A stretch of DNA of 64,000 nt from Lyophyllum atratum (lineage: Eukaryota; Basidiomycota; Agaricomycetes; Agaricales; Lyophyllaceae), in assembly GCA_014905825.1 (NCBI GenBank), contig JACGCN010000011.1:1-64000 (forward strand), given 5' to 3'. Below, piece after piece: positions 16,275 through 28,630 of this stretch. The position numbers and the translations under genes were made by a program. The stretch's first letter is position 1; the number at the start of each line of letters is the position of its first letter. The notes under the pieces are model-generated. The model worked only from the letters and a program-made list of their open reading frames with translations. It was not told the origin of the DNA and searched no databases.

Positions 16275-16554
16275 TCATGCGTCTTCGACGCGCTGAGTGG
16301 CTCGAGCAGTTTCGTTTTCGGCCTCTAGCTGAACGGCAGCACCATCATTCAGTCGCTTCTCCTCAGCCCTACGTTTTTTCTCCTCGACCCGCTGCCTCTT
16401 GAAGTTCTGGTGCCCTGTGTTGTAAATGATCGAGCTTGTTTGGCAAAGAGACGAGGCTTTTCAGACGCGGGATAGTCAATGAAAACAGAATGAATTTAGT
16501 TACGAGGAATTAATGTATGTTCTCGTCGTGTCGTGAACGCTTACTAGCGCTCAT
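16275..16554 (-). CDS. Possible small charged protein (63 aa), two exons
   Basis: ATG at 16552-16554 gives a 10-nt first exon (16545-16554) with a gtaagc donor. The second exon (16275-16456) follows acceptor ctgaaaag. The joined frame is 63 aa. It contains NFKRQRVEEKKRRAEEKR, a strongly basic amphipathic helix, followed by an acidic Ala/Glu-rich tail ending RVEDA. I do not recognise the family. The exon 2 coding look is good, but the first exon is very short and inferred only from splice signals. Confidence 0.45.
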
Positions 16555-17576
16555 GGAGAGACGAGCGCGTTTTGCACAACGCGCTCGGGGTGGTGAGAAC
16601 ACTCAGAGCATCCAAATAGGAAATTGTCGGACATTGAAAAGTGGCCTGTACTAATTTACGGTTATTCCCTACCAGACGTTACGGTAGTAATTACACCCCA
16701 ACAGTGTACCATATCCGTAACGGCTGGTATCGAGACTAGGCCACTTCTGGCAAGAATCTTCTGCATCTCCCTTTCCTCAACTGTCCATGACATTCTTGGC
16801 ACAACTCGTCTGGAGGTGAGCCTCAAAGACTGTGTTATGCCTAAGTAGGTGCAACAGCCGAGGTGTAACGGTTCCTGGAACGTTGTTCCGGCTCTTTCGG
16901 CCCTTGCGCACTGTTCAAGTCTTTTGGCAACGTTCCTGGACCTGGTTCTTCTCCGCAGAACTAGTGGCTTTGGAGGAGCCGATGCCTGCAAGACCACGAC
17001 TAGGTCACTTCCAGTACAGGTTTAATCGGGTCCACCATCGTCGTCTTCCATCAGAGACTGACCACCCTCCCGCGCTAGTAGTAATATCGTCGCACCACAT
17101 TTTCTCGTACTTCAAACCCATGACCTCGCTGTAGTGATTCGGCGAATGACGTGCAAGTCACACGTCTTGCGCCTAGAGCGGAACCGATTTAACGATGGGC
17201 TATGCGTCTTCCGATTCACCCAGCGTTGTATTCCTCCATCTATGTGTGCACTTCCTACCGAGGTCTTTCCTACCGTGTTAATCATTTCGTCTGCGGTGGC
17301 TCGGCATCGGGAGCGAGGCTGAACAGTTGTGGAGGTTTGCGGCTACGCTACCCCGGCGCGTGTTGGAGGTGTTGATCTGTCCAGATCTCTCCAATTCTCT
17401 CTGGATATTATATATATATATATGGGTCCGATTATCGGTACGCCGTCGTTCGAAGCACTGGTCATACCTACTTGTGCTCAACAATCGATTTTTGCGACAC
17501 AACCCTCCAATCTATGTGTTCAGATAACATTTAGATCAGATAAGATTTCCATCTGCATCTGACTCAGCATCGCGAA
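16555..17576. other. Gap with no supportable gene
   Basis: Frames at 16624-17134 (+) and 16662-16997 (-) overlap on opposite strands without known motifs. A short (TA)n run lies at about 17408-17422. The right end must hold the promoter of the TatD-type gene. Confidence 0.4.
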
Positions 17577-18918
17577 ATGACTGCTATCATGTCATCGTTG
17601 GTATTTCACGGTGCCAGAGTATTTCTTCGTCCCTCCCTCCATCTGAAGTTATATACTCGTTCATTTGCATCCAAACCCAACTACACGCGCAAAATGGGGA
17701 AGAAAAAGTCCAACACCCCCTCCGAAGACTTCCTACTGCTCCCAACCCCGCCTTCGACCCTATCGATCGTGGACACACACACCCATCTCGCATCGACGTT
17801 CTCGGCGTATAGAAGCAGGTACAAGGAGGGGAAGTATACCGAAGTGCACGAGTTTGTGCAGAAGATGTACGAGGGTCGGAAAGTGGATGCGGTTGTTGAT
17901 GTGTGGTGTGAGGCTCCGGTACAGAAGATGTGGAGGACTTTCGCCGACAGCGCCGTAAAGAAGGAGGACAGGGAAAGCGTATGGTCTGGGATGGAGTATT
18001 GGTTTGTTATGGGTACGTCTGTCATTTCACTTATACTGTCCGACGCTGACGGGACGCGTTTATAGGTGTTCATCCGTACGTCATGCCTGCAGTGCAACTT
18101 GCTGGGTTCTCATGATTTTTCTAGACACGAAGCGAAAGTATATAATGACGAGGTAGAGAAGGACATGTACGTCATCTGGTCTCCGCCCTCCTTCTCGGGT
18201 ACTCATACTGCTCAGCCTCGAAGCTATGGACCATCCTCGCTGCGTCGGCTGGGGCGAGATGGGCTTGGATTACCACTATGACAACTCACCTCGAGAGATA
18301 CAGCAGGCTGTTTTCGCTCGACAGCTGCGGCAGGCAGTACGGTTGGGCAAACCATTGACAATTCACACGCGCGAGGCGGACGCCGATACCGAAAGAATAC
18401 TGAAACAAGAGGTGCCAAAGGATCATAGAGTGCGTCGACCTTTCTCTTTCCCGCCTGGATTTCGATATTGAAGCGTGGATGCTAGATACATATACACTGC
18501 TTTACCGACACTCCCGATTTCGCTCAACGCCTGCTAGACCACTTCCCTAACCTCTATATCGGTATCACAGGCACGCTCCCCCTTTCAGTCCCGCTCATGT
18601 CATCAGCAGGCTAATATAACGTTCACAGGCGTGATCACGTACTCCACAAATGAATACACCTCCACCGTTATCCGCAACATGGTTGCCACCAACCCCGACG
18701 CACCGTTGCGTATACTTCTCGAGACGGATGCTCCGTATATGGTTCCGGCGAACCTGTACGACTCGCTCAAGGAGATGAAGGGGAAGCTCCCGGTGTGTCA
18801 TTCGGCGATGGTGCCTTGGACGGCGGCGTTTGTGGCGAATGTGGCTGGAGAGGGGTGGACCGCTGATAGAGTCGTGAGCGAGGCGAGGGAGAACGCTAGG
18901 AGGATGTATGGGGTGTGA
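17577..18918 (+). CDS. TatD-family metal-dependent DNase
   Basis: The exon chain is 17577-18012, 18066-18075, 18125 to about 18166, 18216-18429, 18486 to about 18570 and about 18629-18918. TatD metal-site motifs occur in order: VDTHTHL (HxH), GVHPH, GWGEMGLDYHY (Glu ligand), IHTREAD, IHIHCFTD and LETDAPYMVP (Asp ligand). The family are TIM-barrel 3'-5' exonucleases or endonucleases acting on DNA, linked to DNA turnover and repair. The first 30 residues (basic, Arg/Leu/Ser-rich, no acidic residues) look like a mitochondrial presequence; a second ATG at 17589 keeps it and one at about 17693 removes it. Exon 2 is only 10 nt. Confidence 0.9.
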
Positions 18919-19017
18919 AAGGCGATATTTGGTCACCATGGATCGGACGCTGGAGTCTGGAGTGTCGACTTTCCCACCTTCAAGGGAGTCCACTGAGAAT
19001 TCATGCCAGGTCAGCAT

Positions 19018-19326
19018 TCAATCAGACGAGCCTTGAGCGCCAGTATTATCTAGAGCGCCAACTATACCGTAGTTCCGACATCAACACTAGAGAACAATCA
19101 CAACACACACAACACATGCTCGATACTGGTACAGCGTCATGAGAAATCGCTGTGCTGACAACACTCACGTTGCATCATCTCCAAGATGTCGACAGTCTTC
19201 ACCAATTTTACATAGTCACCAAAGACCTTCGGTAGTTCTGGAGCGTGACCCACAATGTTGGCGCTGTTAACGTCATTATAACTCATCCGTACCCTCCTCA
19301 GTGTGCCTTCGGGCTGACAAGTCAGA
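19018..19326 (-). CDS. Coding-like exons of an unrecognised gene, 5' end not placed
   Basis: An exon at 19169-19326 (after acceptor actgcag) reads SYNDVNSANIVGHAPELPK...VKTVDILEMMQ and joins across a GTGAGT...TAG intron to 19018-19061, ending LGALDNTGAQGSSD and a stop. The frame looks like protein, but I do not recognise it and the 5' exons are missing. It lies just downstream of, and converges on, the TatD-type gene. Confidence 0.35.
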
Positions 19327-19599
19327 CTGCAGTGAGATTCTCCTTCGACACCATGAAAATGGAGTTGAGGCTACATAGAGCGATTCGTTACATGTTTCCT
19401 ATATGAAATTTCTGCTCAAATGGTCCTAGTCTCATACCAAGAACGTCCACGTGCGCGTGGAGAGGGGCTTAGTTGAGTCATTGTCATTGTCATCTGTTGA
19501 GCCTACAAATGGTCCATCGATTCAACCTTCGCATCATAAGTTCTATCTTGACATTTGTAAGCTGTGGCTTCTTTCGCTTTGTCCACCACCTTCTTTCAC

Positions 19600-19767
19600 T
19601 TTGACCACAACCTTCTTCTACGCCAACCTCTTTCCAATATCGTCACACGCTGTAGACCTCTCGATTCCACCTCTGTTACAAAATTTGACCACAACCTTCT
19701 TCTACGCCAACCTCTTCCCAATATCGTCACACGCTGTAGACCTCTCGATTCCACCTCTGTTACAAAA
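19600..19767. repeat. 84-bp direct tandem repeat (two copies)
   Basis: Two adjacent near-identical 84-bp units start at 19600 and 19684 with TTTGACCACAACC, differing by about one base (ctctttcc/ctcttccc). They end about 20 bp before the first ATG of the F-box-like gene. Confidence 0.9.
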
Positions 19768-19787
19768 CCTGACCTGGAATCCCCGAA

Positions 19788-21355
19788 ATGGAAATGCGCG
19801 CCGGGACCATGCATCGAGCGCTCGCCATCCCCGAAGTTCTGCGCACCATTTTTATGACAATGGGTACGCAGATATGGCCAACCCAAACCTACCCTTGGTG
19901 GGACATCCCGAACTCGTCAGATCATACTCAATACCGCAGCCAAGATTCAAGCCGAGCTGCTCTTGCAAATTCCGCCAGGACTTGCAAAGGATTTGCTGAA
20001 CCCGCATTGGACGCTCTGTGGGAGACACTTCCTTCTATTATACCCTTATTGAGCATCGTGGGGCTGAGAAAGAACAAAGATAGCGGCATATACGTATGTA
20101 ATAAATCTGCGAACCATCCTCTACTGTGAAAATCTAACTTGTCTAGTCATTTGAGGATGGCTTTCAATCCGCTCAATGGTCGAAGTTAGAAACTTACGCA
20201 AAACGGGTACACCACCTTATTTCTGAAAGCTTAGTGCAATTCAGCCCCATCGTTTTCGTTCGGGTTGCGCATCAAAGTCGGAACAGTTACCTTTTGCCCC
20301 GTCTGCGGACTCTGCTATATCCTTGCTCGCCACACCTATTTCTGCTCGCCTCTCCCTGCCTCCGACGATTGCACATCACTTCATTTGAAGGAGAAGCTTG
20401 GAATGAATTTGTCGATGGGTTAGAGACCGCTGCCCCACCTCTTGAGGAATTCGTATCGATAAGTAGGAACGTTCCACCACGGCTATCTAATCTACGTCAC
20501 CTTCATACTCTACGCCTACACGATGTCAGCTGGCTTCAGCAGGAGGACCTAGCCATCATCTCCGCTCTCCGGTCCTTGAAGACCCTACATGTCGTTTTCG
20601 ACGATGAGCAAGGTCGAATTCCTCTTCCATCAAAGCATCTTATTTACACCTTACGAAACCTGAAGATTTTTGGCCTTCCCGTAATTATACATGACACTCT
20701 CGCTCATCTTTCCGGCACTCCCCTCGAATCCCTTCGTCTTAGCACATCAGACGACTTTTGGGACAAGGGGATGGCCCATATTTCGTCGTGGGCGCTGTCG
20801 CTTACCCACGTCTGGCTGGAGAATGAATGGTTCGTGGACCAAGAGTCTCCATTACAAGACATGGCTGTATTGCAGCCGTTGCTCGAGCTCAAAAGGCTTC
20901 AATGCCTCGTCATTCGCACTGGAATGTGCCTCGACCCCTCAAACGCCGATTATCATGCCATGATGTGTGCATGGCCTGCGATCAATGCTCTTCATCTCGA
21001 CTTCGGACTACACACGTTTCAGATAGCACCTCGTGCCAGCTTATCTGTCCTTCAAGCATTTGCCGAAACCTGTCCCAACCTCAAACACCTCATGCTCTAT
21101 CTAGACCTCTCCGTCGTACCGCCTTCCCCGCCCGTATTCTCCCACCCACTCGACACACTGTATATTCCAGGCGGCATTGCGTGCGACGTCGTTATCTTGA
21201 CTAGATACTTGGACAGGTTGTTTCCGCGTCTACGTCCTGTGATCGAAGATCTTGAAGACATAGGCGAGGAACATGTAGACGAGGATTGGACGCAGCTTGG
21301 TAATCTCTTGAGATTGTGTCAGGACTCGAGATCTGGTAAAATCCGGGGTACTTAA
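19788..21355 (+). CDS. F-box-like / leucine-rich agaricomycete protein
   Basis: Two exons (19788-20093 and 20147-21355) join in phase to 504 aa. The N terminus (ALAIPEVLRTIF ... ARTCKGFAEPALDALWETL) has the layout of the degenerate F-box-like domain found in large agaricomycete families. The rest is a series of irregular Leu-rich segments (LRHLHTLRLHDVSWL, LKTLHVVFDD, LESLRLS, LKHLMLYLDL), as in LRR-type F-box proteins. A role as an SCF ubiquitin-ligase substrate adaptor is inferred from the family. The ATG at 19809 (MHRALAIPEVL) fits the usual start of this family better than 19788. Confidence 0.75.
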
Positions 21356-22012
21356 TTCTTTTAAGATGGAGAACCGGGATTCACAATGCGGCGGTGAACT
21401 AATCAAGTCATACCCTCGCATCTCACACATATGTCGACGTCACGTCATCATACTCTTGGAATTTGGTCTGTTCGTATATGGTCCTTTCGTCGTCAAGGGG
21501 TAGTTCTGTTTTATCCTACGTCGCTGGTATGTTGCGCTCATCATGATATCGTACAATATCTATCCCCCGCACAATGTCGGCCTTGAATGCCATTAAACAC
21601 CCTCTTTTCATCTGCCTAGCCTCCATGCGTCCCATCCCACGGATTTTGGCTGAAACCCCATAACTGCGCTTCAATGAAGTAGAACAGGAGACAGTACTAG
21701 TCGACGCTCTTCCTACGCTGGAGTACTCTTGACCGCATCATTACAACTAGTACATCCTCACGAATGTGATCGCGGGCGACCATATCGGTTAGGCGGGAGC
21801 CACGAACCCTTGGGGGCGTCAATCATCCATCACAACTTCTAAGAGCGCTCATACGACGCAGCTCCGATCGACTCACACACGCGAAGCACCCATACGACCT
21901 TCATCGTGTATTAGACATGCCTTCCGCCTTTCCTTATTTTTGCTCTCCACTCGCAGTTATTCTATGCTTACAGTCATAGTATACCTTGTATTTCGTTTTG
22001 GTCGGGAGGTAT
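21356..22012. other. Intergenic, no gene seen
   Basis: The gap lies between the F-box-like gene and the convergent minus-strand gene. No frame of note and no repeat seen. Confidence 0.5.
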
Positions 22013-22663
22013 TCAAATGTAAGCTACAAATTTGACGGGCTCAAGGTTGAACTGGCGACGTGGCAGGAGGTGTTGAAAACAGTCATAATGGAGGTGCCAT
22101 TGGCGTGAGCCGTGCGAGAGGAAAACCGGAGGGGATACTGCCCAGTATGTGCGCCTATCAGCACACATTGCACAATGCTCAGATTCTGTCTTGACCACTT
22201 CGTCAGAGGCTCGCGGGTCTTTGTTCTTCTCCGACTCAATCCCCCCCTCGAGATTGGGTACCCAATCCAGTCGGGTCGCGAACACGTACTCCCGGAGACG
22301 ATCAGCAATGCGGGATCTGACCTGATCGATGGTGTGGCTTTTCGGATACAGGAGACCTGGGCAATGGACATCTTCATCGCCATCAATTTCGACGACTTTG
22401 TACCCTTCCTTCCTGTATGTCTTCAAAACTTCAGACACGTTGGGGACAATGGACCAATAATCACACATCTTACCGGGTCGAGTCCCTGGTTCGTCCCAGT
22501 AATGATATCCAAGAAATTGTACGGCTGACGCTGGTCTTGATTAACAACGACAGCCCTGACCGTCTCGCCGATCTTTAATCGGTCAGTGGTGAGATGAGTG
22601 CAAGAGCGTAATAATACGCACAACTGGACGGTACTTCTGTTTGTCGGGTAGATGTAGTGGCAT
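22013..22663 (-). CDS. Unrecognised protein with Cys/His-rich C-terminal half
   Basis: The last exon is open from about 22530 to a stop at 22013 and reads SAVQFLGYHYWDEPGTRPGKMCDYWSIVP... (shown in parts). Upstream, a short exon from ATG 22661-22663 (MPLHLPDKQKYRPVV) can join in phase through two small introns. The C-terminal region has CAMC, then WHLHYDC about 30 residues later, a spacing that could bind zinc (inference). I do not recognise the family. The true start could lie further upstream: sequence around 22690-22720 also looks coding. Confidence 0.5.
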
Positions 22664-23898
22664 TGAATAAACACGGAAGTCCGAGAGAAGTTCGGAAATA
22701 CTGTGAGTTGGAAACTGGTTGAAAGACGCTATTCGCGAGGCGAGCAGAAGCAAAGTTTGTGCGTCAGTTGAAAACGGCGAGGTATAAGAACAGCTGTATG
22801 TGATCCTGTAAGCCGGGGTCCTTTTAAAAAAGCGATCATCCTGAGCCACCACTGGGGGCATACGTTGCCATTTGAGCCGCCACCTGGTGTATATCAACCA
22901 ATCAGGGGATAGACACGGTGTAGTGGAGGTCAGATGTGTAGTAACAAGACCTTTCGTATATCCACATATGAGTGGATATTTGGGCGTCGTAAGGTGATTC
23001 ACTCACCTGGATTCATGCCTTGGCCTGGCGGTTATCCCTCGAAGGAATTCGTAAACCTGAAAATCTTCGAATCTTGGGGAGAAGAGGAGGCAGCCTACGG
23101 ACGTCCCTCTCGAGAATTGAACATAGAATTTAGGCGTAATAAAGTAAAAGCCGTTACATCCGAGGAAAACCAGTGCATCTGGGGTCGATTGCAAAGAGCT
23201 AAACCATGAAACAGCGATAGTTGGAGATAAGGGGCTGATCAACCGAAGTTGGGGCATGTCATGTGTCCGACACCATGAGTGAACGAGGCAATCGGCCAAA
23301 AGGCAATTTCCAAAGGGCTTTATTTTCGAAGCAGCGTAATCTGAATGGGTCTGTCAGGTGTATTTACAAAACGCCGAGCTGGTGTTCGGATGAACTCGTA
23401 CTTGTGCCGAGTTCTGTTCGCTCTAGGGTGTAAATGCCATCGTCAAGGGCAAGGAGTGTGGAGAAGAAGAGGGTGGGTCTTCAGATCTCAGAGGAGAGGA
23501 TGGTCTAGACGCTGAAGACACCGGGAACGGCTGAGTGTGAAAATGATCCGGATCTTGCTTAACCGCGGCGGGCCGTGCGGTCCCTCCTTTGAGCCCAGAC
23601 CCGACCCGAACACAGCGTCCTTTGGTTCGTCTCAAGCAGCAAAATCTATAGTTGATCCAAGTTCGCTCACACGGATTACGAACAATCATGAAGTTCATTC
23701 TATTCGGAAAAGATACAAAGGTATTGTAATGAGTGTCATGTACTAAAACTACAAATGCTGTTAAGTGTGTTCGTAAGGCAGTAATACTGGTAATATTCGT
23801 ATGAGTAATCGTCGCGAGAGAGAGACAGAAAAAGAGACGGGGAAAAGAAACCATTAAACAGAAAAGAACCCCGAGTACACGCCGAGCGAACCGGCCGC
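22664..23898. other. Intergenic, no supportable gene
   Basis: Frames at 22934-23209 (+), 23003-23299 (-) and 23423-23914 (-) lack motifs and mutual splice support. Confidence 0.45.
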
Positions 23899-26800
23899 TC
23901 ACTCCCCCACCCACTCCCCCCCACCTGCCAGCGTCGCAAACAAGCCCTTCCTCCTCACAAGCTCCTCAAACGTCCCCTCCTCCTTCACCTCCCCATCCGC
24001 CACCACCAGCACCCGATCACACATCCTCATCACCTGCAATTTATGCGTGACCATCACCGTCGTCCTCCCCCCCTCCTTCTTCATCTTCTCAATCGTCTCC
24101 AGCACCGCCCTTTGGTTCTCCGGGTCCAGCGCACTGGTACATTCATCCAGGACGAGCACCTCGGACGGACGAACGAGCGCACGTGCAATCTGCAAACGCT
24201 GGGCCTGTCCACCGGAGATAAGACCCGCGTTCTCCCCGACGAGGGTATCGTACCCGTGCGGGAGACCCATGACAAAGTCATGTACGTTAGCGGCCTTGGC
24301 GGCCTTGCGAATGTCCACCTCCGAGACCTTATCGAGCCCACTGCCATATCGGATATTCTCAGCAATGCTCGCATCGAAGAGGTGCGGTTGCTGCGACACG
24401 ACCGAGACATGATCCCTTAGATGGGTGGGTTCGATATCAGCTAGAGGCGCGCCGCCGACAGTGATGCTCCCGGAGGACGGCTCATACAGACGTTGAAGGA
24501 GAGCAGCGATAGTGGATTTGCCGGAGCCTGATGCGCCGACGATGGCGACGGATTCGCCAGGGGTAATGGAAAGATTGATATTGCGGAGGACGGGCACATC
24601 GGGGCGGGATGGGTACGTGAACTGCACATTGGTGAAGGTGATGGCGGCGCTGCCGTTGGCAAAGCTGGGACGGAGGGAGCCGGTGGAGTCGGAGGGGGTG
24701 TTGGAGGAGAGTTTGAGGAGTTGGTTGAGGTCGCTGGTTGCCTGTACGGACTTTGCGATTTTTTGGGCTGTAAAAACAAAATTCAAGTCAGATCCCGATA
24801 CAACACCCGATGAAACGGAAAGACATACTGAAAGCCATGAGCTGCGATCCGATCGTAACAGTGAACACCACAAGATTCAAGACTTCCACCATCTGCAAAT
24901 AATCATACCGCCCCTTCACAATCAACACCGCCCCCACATAAAACAACAGCGCCTCCGCCAAATAAATCAACCCACTCGCCACCCCATACGTACACCCCTC
25001 CACAAACGCCCCCCTCACCCCCATCACCAACGCCTCCTCCGCCTTCCTCTCAAACCTCCCCCTAAAAACACCCCCAAACCCCACCGCCCTAATCGCCCTT
25101 ACATTAGCCACCGCATCATAATACCCCCGCGCCACCTCCTCCCTTGCCCTCTTATTCCTGAGTTCGCACCCCGCGACCAGCATCGTCTGCGCGGCCATCA
25201 CACCCGCGAACACAGGCGCCACGCCCAGCCCCACGAGCGTGAGCTCCCACCCGCGCGCCATGGCCCACACGAGCCCGACGCTGAGCATGCTCACCACCAC
25301 TACACCCTGGCTCGCGACCACCGCCACCAAATTCCGCGCATCGTCAGCGTCCTTGACGAGGACCTGCACGAGGCGCACAGGCGCGCTCCCGTCTTTCTCG
25401 AACCACGTCTTATCCTGGCGGAGCACCTCCCCGAACGCCCGTTGGCGGAGCTGGGTGATCCAGGAGAGAGCCACGGTCTCCATGGCGAAGTACTTCAGGC
25501 CAATGAGTAGACCGTCGATGCCTGCGATACCGAGGACGAGCCCTCCGAAGCGGTTGATGAGAGCTGTATCGCGGGCGCCGGTGGAGACTTCGAAGAGGAG
25601 GCGGGAGAGTAGGAAGGAGAAGAGGGGGGTCATGGCTCCGCTGAGCGCACAGACGAGGAGACTGAGGATGAGGAAGGGCTTATGCGGGATCGTGGGCCAG
25701 GCGGTCTTCACCGTCTTCCAGAACGACGGGATCATCTCCTCTGTCGACTCTTCCACGGGTGACTGCTGCTGTGTTTGCTCCTGACGACGCCGGGACATCA
25801 TCCACCCCCTCTTCTTCTCCCCCACCACCTTCTCCTTCTCCTCCTCCTTCTCCCACCTCACACGCTCCCCCCTCCCCCCCCTTCTCTCAAGCACAACACT
25901 CCCACTCCTGTTCATCGCCCTCTTCTCCCCCTCGAACTCCTCATCCCCATCCCCCTCCCCACCCCCATCCACGCGCTCCCTCCCATACCAATTCGAGTAA
26001 GGCGAAGAACGCGTCGGGAACACAGGCGACGAAGGCGTAAACTGCAGACTCATCCTATCCCTTCCCAGCCCGCTCCTCATCCTACTCGGCACCTGCAACT
26101 CCCCATGCACACTCGACGGGCGGCGCACCTGCACCTGCACCTCCATAGGCTCGGCCCGGATCGTCTGGCGCTTGACAGCAGGAGCGGGGTTGGCCAGCTC
26201 CGCCACAGCGTCGAACATCCAGTTCCCGAGGGTAATAGGGCGCAACAGCGTCTGCGGTCTGAACCTCTCCTCCCTCTCTTCCCCCCCATCCCCCTCCTCC
26301 TCAAACTCAAAATCGGGCTTCTTGGCGTCGTCCAGATCCACAGCCGGAAGACACCCCCCAAGCCCGAGCTGCACATCAAGCATCCCCCGGAACTGGCCCC
26401 TTCCATCATCTTGCGCGCCGTGGGGGAGGGGCTGGGGCGGGGCCTCGAGGTCGGCGCGGTATCCCTGCTCCACGACAACGCCCTCGCGCATGACGTACAC
26501 GAAGTCGTGCGCCTCGATCTGGGAAAGGTCGTGCGTGATGACGACGGTGGTGCGGTTACGTCTCCACGTGCGGAGCGCAGCGAAGACGAGGAGGCGCGAG
26601 GTCGCGTCCAGCGCGGACGTTGCTTCGTCTGGATAAACAACAAGTACCGTCAGACACCAATATCTCGTCAGGATGAAGGGAAGAAAGGGACACGCACCTA
26701 GAACCAATACCGGCGGATTCCTAAGCCTCGCCCGCGCAATCGCAAGCCTCTGCCTCTGCCCCCCACTCAAACACACACCCTGCCCTCCCCCCCCTCCCCC

Positions 26801-28630
26801 ACTCAACACAGTCTCATACCCCCCCGGAAGCCCCGTTACAAACTCATGCAACAGCGCCGCCCTACACGCCTCCTCCACCTCCACTTGGCTCGGCTCCCTC
26901 CCCCCGACGGAAGTCACAGCAACAGCCACGTTCTGCGCAACCGTAAGCCCCTCAAACACCAAGTCCGCGCCGTACCCATGCCCCACGCCCATCACCTGCG
27001 TGCGGAACCAAACCTCGTCGAGGAAACGCACGTCCTGCTCATCCGCGCATACGGCCCCGGCTTGGGGAGTGTACAGCCGGAGGAGGAGGGCGGCGAGGGA
27101 AGACTTGCCCGAGCCGGAGGCGCCGACAACGAAGGTCGTTTCAGCGGCGGGGAGGAAGAGGGAGACGTCCCTGAGGGCCGGGGTTTCACTCGGAGCGCCC
27201 GTGGATGCAGAGGAAGAGGCGGAGGCGCGGGCGGGGTAGGTGAAGGTGACGTTGTGCAGGGACAGCTCGCCTGCAAACGCCGTGGGTCGGATCTTCCTGA
27301 GCTTCCTCGACTTGTGCTGCGAGGATGTTGGCGTGTAAGGCGGGAGCGTCGTAGGGCTGGATGGGAACTCGTCATCGTAGGCGGGCGGGGCAGAGGTATC
27401 GACAGCGACTTCCAGGAGGGCGCGCGCAGCTTCCTTTCCCTTGGCGAGGACGATGAGCTGGGGGATGCACATCTGGAGGTTGGAGGTGGCGATGAGGCAG
27501 GCCCAGAATACGGCCATGACGTCGCCGGCTGCGACGCTCCTCTCCCTAACGAGCTTGGCGCCGAACCAGAAGCCCTGCACGAACATGGCGAGGGTGGTGA
27601 ACTGGCCGAGGGCGGAGGTGAAGCCCCAGACGGCGTTGAGGCGGCGGCCGGCGATGTTTAGGGCGTTGAAGGCGGTCGTGGTGGTGGCAGCTTCGAGGGA
27701 TTGGGCGTTGAAGGCTTTGACGGTGGCGATGGAGGCGGTGGCGCGGTCGATGAGGGCGGCGGCTTTCGCGGTGAGGGTGCGCTCGGTGTGGAGGAGGGGG
27801 GAGGCGGTGGCCTGGGAGAAGGCTTGGATGAGGATGAGGAGGGGGACCGCGGAGAGGATGACGAGGGTTAGGGCCCATGAGCGCGTGAAGGCGAGGACGA
27901 GGCAGGTGATGGTGGTTGTGAGGTATTGGAGGAGTTGGCCGAGTGCGAGGGAAGAGGCTGCGCGGACGTCGTCGGTTTCGCTGAGGGGGGTGTTGGTAGG
28001 AGAAAAAGAATAAACCGAGGACGCTTACCGAGTAAACTTGGCCATGAGACCTCCCGCACCAAGCGGGCCTTGGTCTTCGGTGGTATCAGCGTCTGCACCC
28101 ATCTTCGAGTCGAACCAGACCATGTCTTTGTTGGTCACAGCCTCATACACACGTCTCCTCAGTGCAAGGACGTTGCGTTCGCCAGTCCAGATCCACAGGC
28201 AGCTGGTTAGACTGCTGAGGGCGAGCGCGCCGACGGCTAGAGCGATGAGTTGGAGTGCTGCGAGCCCGACTTCGTGTAGGAGGAGATCCTTGTCGAGGGT
28301 TGAGGGTTCGGATAGCGGGTAGCGGGCGAATGCAGCAAAGGCCTGGCCGACGACAAAGGTCATGAAAGGGGCGATGCCACCGGCGATGATGGAAGAGATG
28401 ATGGCGGGGAGGAGGAGTAGTAGTCGGTGACGGGGTGGGAGGAGGGAGAAGAGCAGGCGGATGGAAGGCTGGAGTGGCTCGGGCGTAGGAGTAGGAGTTG
28501 GAAGGGGAGCGGGTGTAAAGGGCAGCTTGGCGTCGGAGCAGATGGAGGAGCGCGGGGAGAGTTCAAGTTGGTACATCAAGTTGTCGTTGTGATTCGTGTC
28601 CACCTCGAGGGCGGGCGTCGTACGGCGCAT
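23899..28630 (-). CDS. Full-length ABCB-type ABC transporter, Ste6-like
   Basis: It is a roughly 1,500-residue TMD-NBD-TMD-NBD protein in a few exons. The start MRRTTPALEVDTN at 28630 precedes a Pro-rich stretch and the first membrane domain. NBD1 has Walker A VVGASGSGKSS, C-loop LSGGQRQRLAIARA and DEATSALD; an intron at about 26631-26698 splits VLVL from DEATS and happens to stay open. A charged linker of about 200 residues follows. The second membrane domain (from IPHKPFLILSLLVCAL) leads to NBD2 with IVGASGSGKST, LISGGQAQRLQIARAL and VLVLDECTSALD. The layout and NBD2 C-loop resemble the fungal a-factor (lipopeptide pheromone) exporter group around Ste6; multidrug export is the alternative. 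It acts in the plasma membrane. Both ATP sites keep Walker A, C-loop and the catalytic Glu, so both look competent. Confidence 0.92.

Noticed and set aside
26631..26698. In-frame insertion between VLVL and DEATS in ABC NBD1 as a true protein insert
   Set aside because: GTGCGT...CCAG borders and loss of the Walker B consensus if retained show it is an intron that happens to lack stops.
24512..27661. Long plus-strand frames (up to about 330 codons) opposite the ABC transporter
   Set aside because: They are antisense shadows of GC-rich ABC exons: His/Pro/Arg-rich, no motifs, while the minus strand has complete ABC domains.
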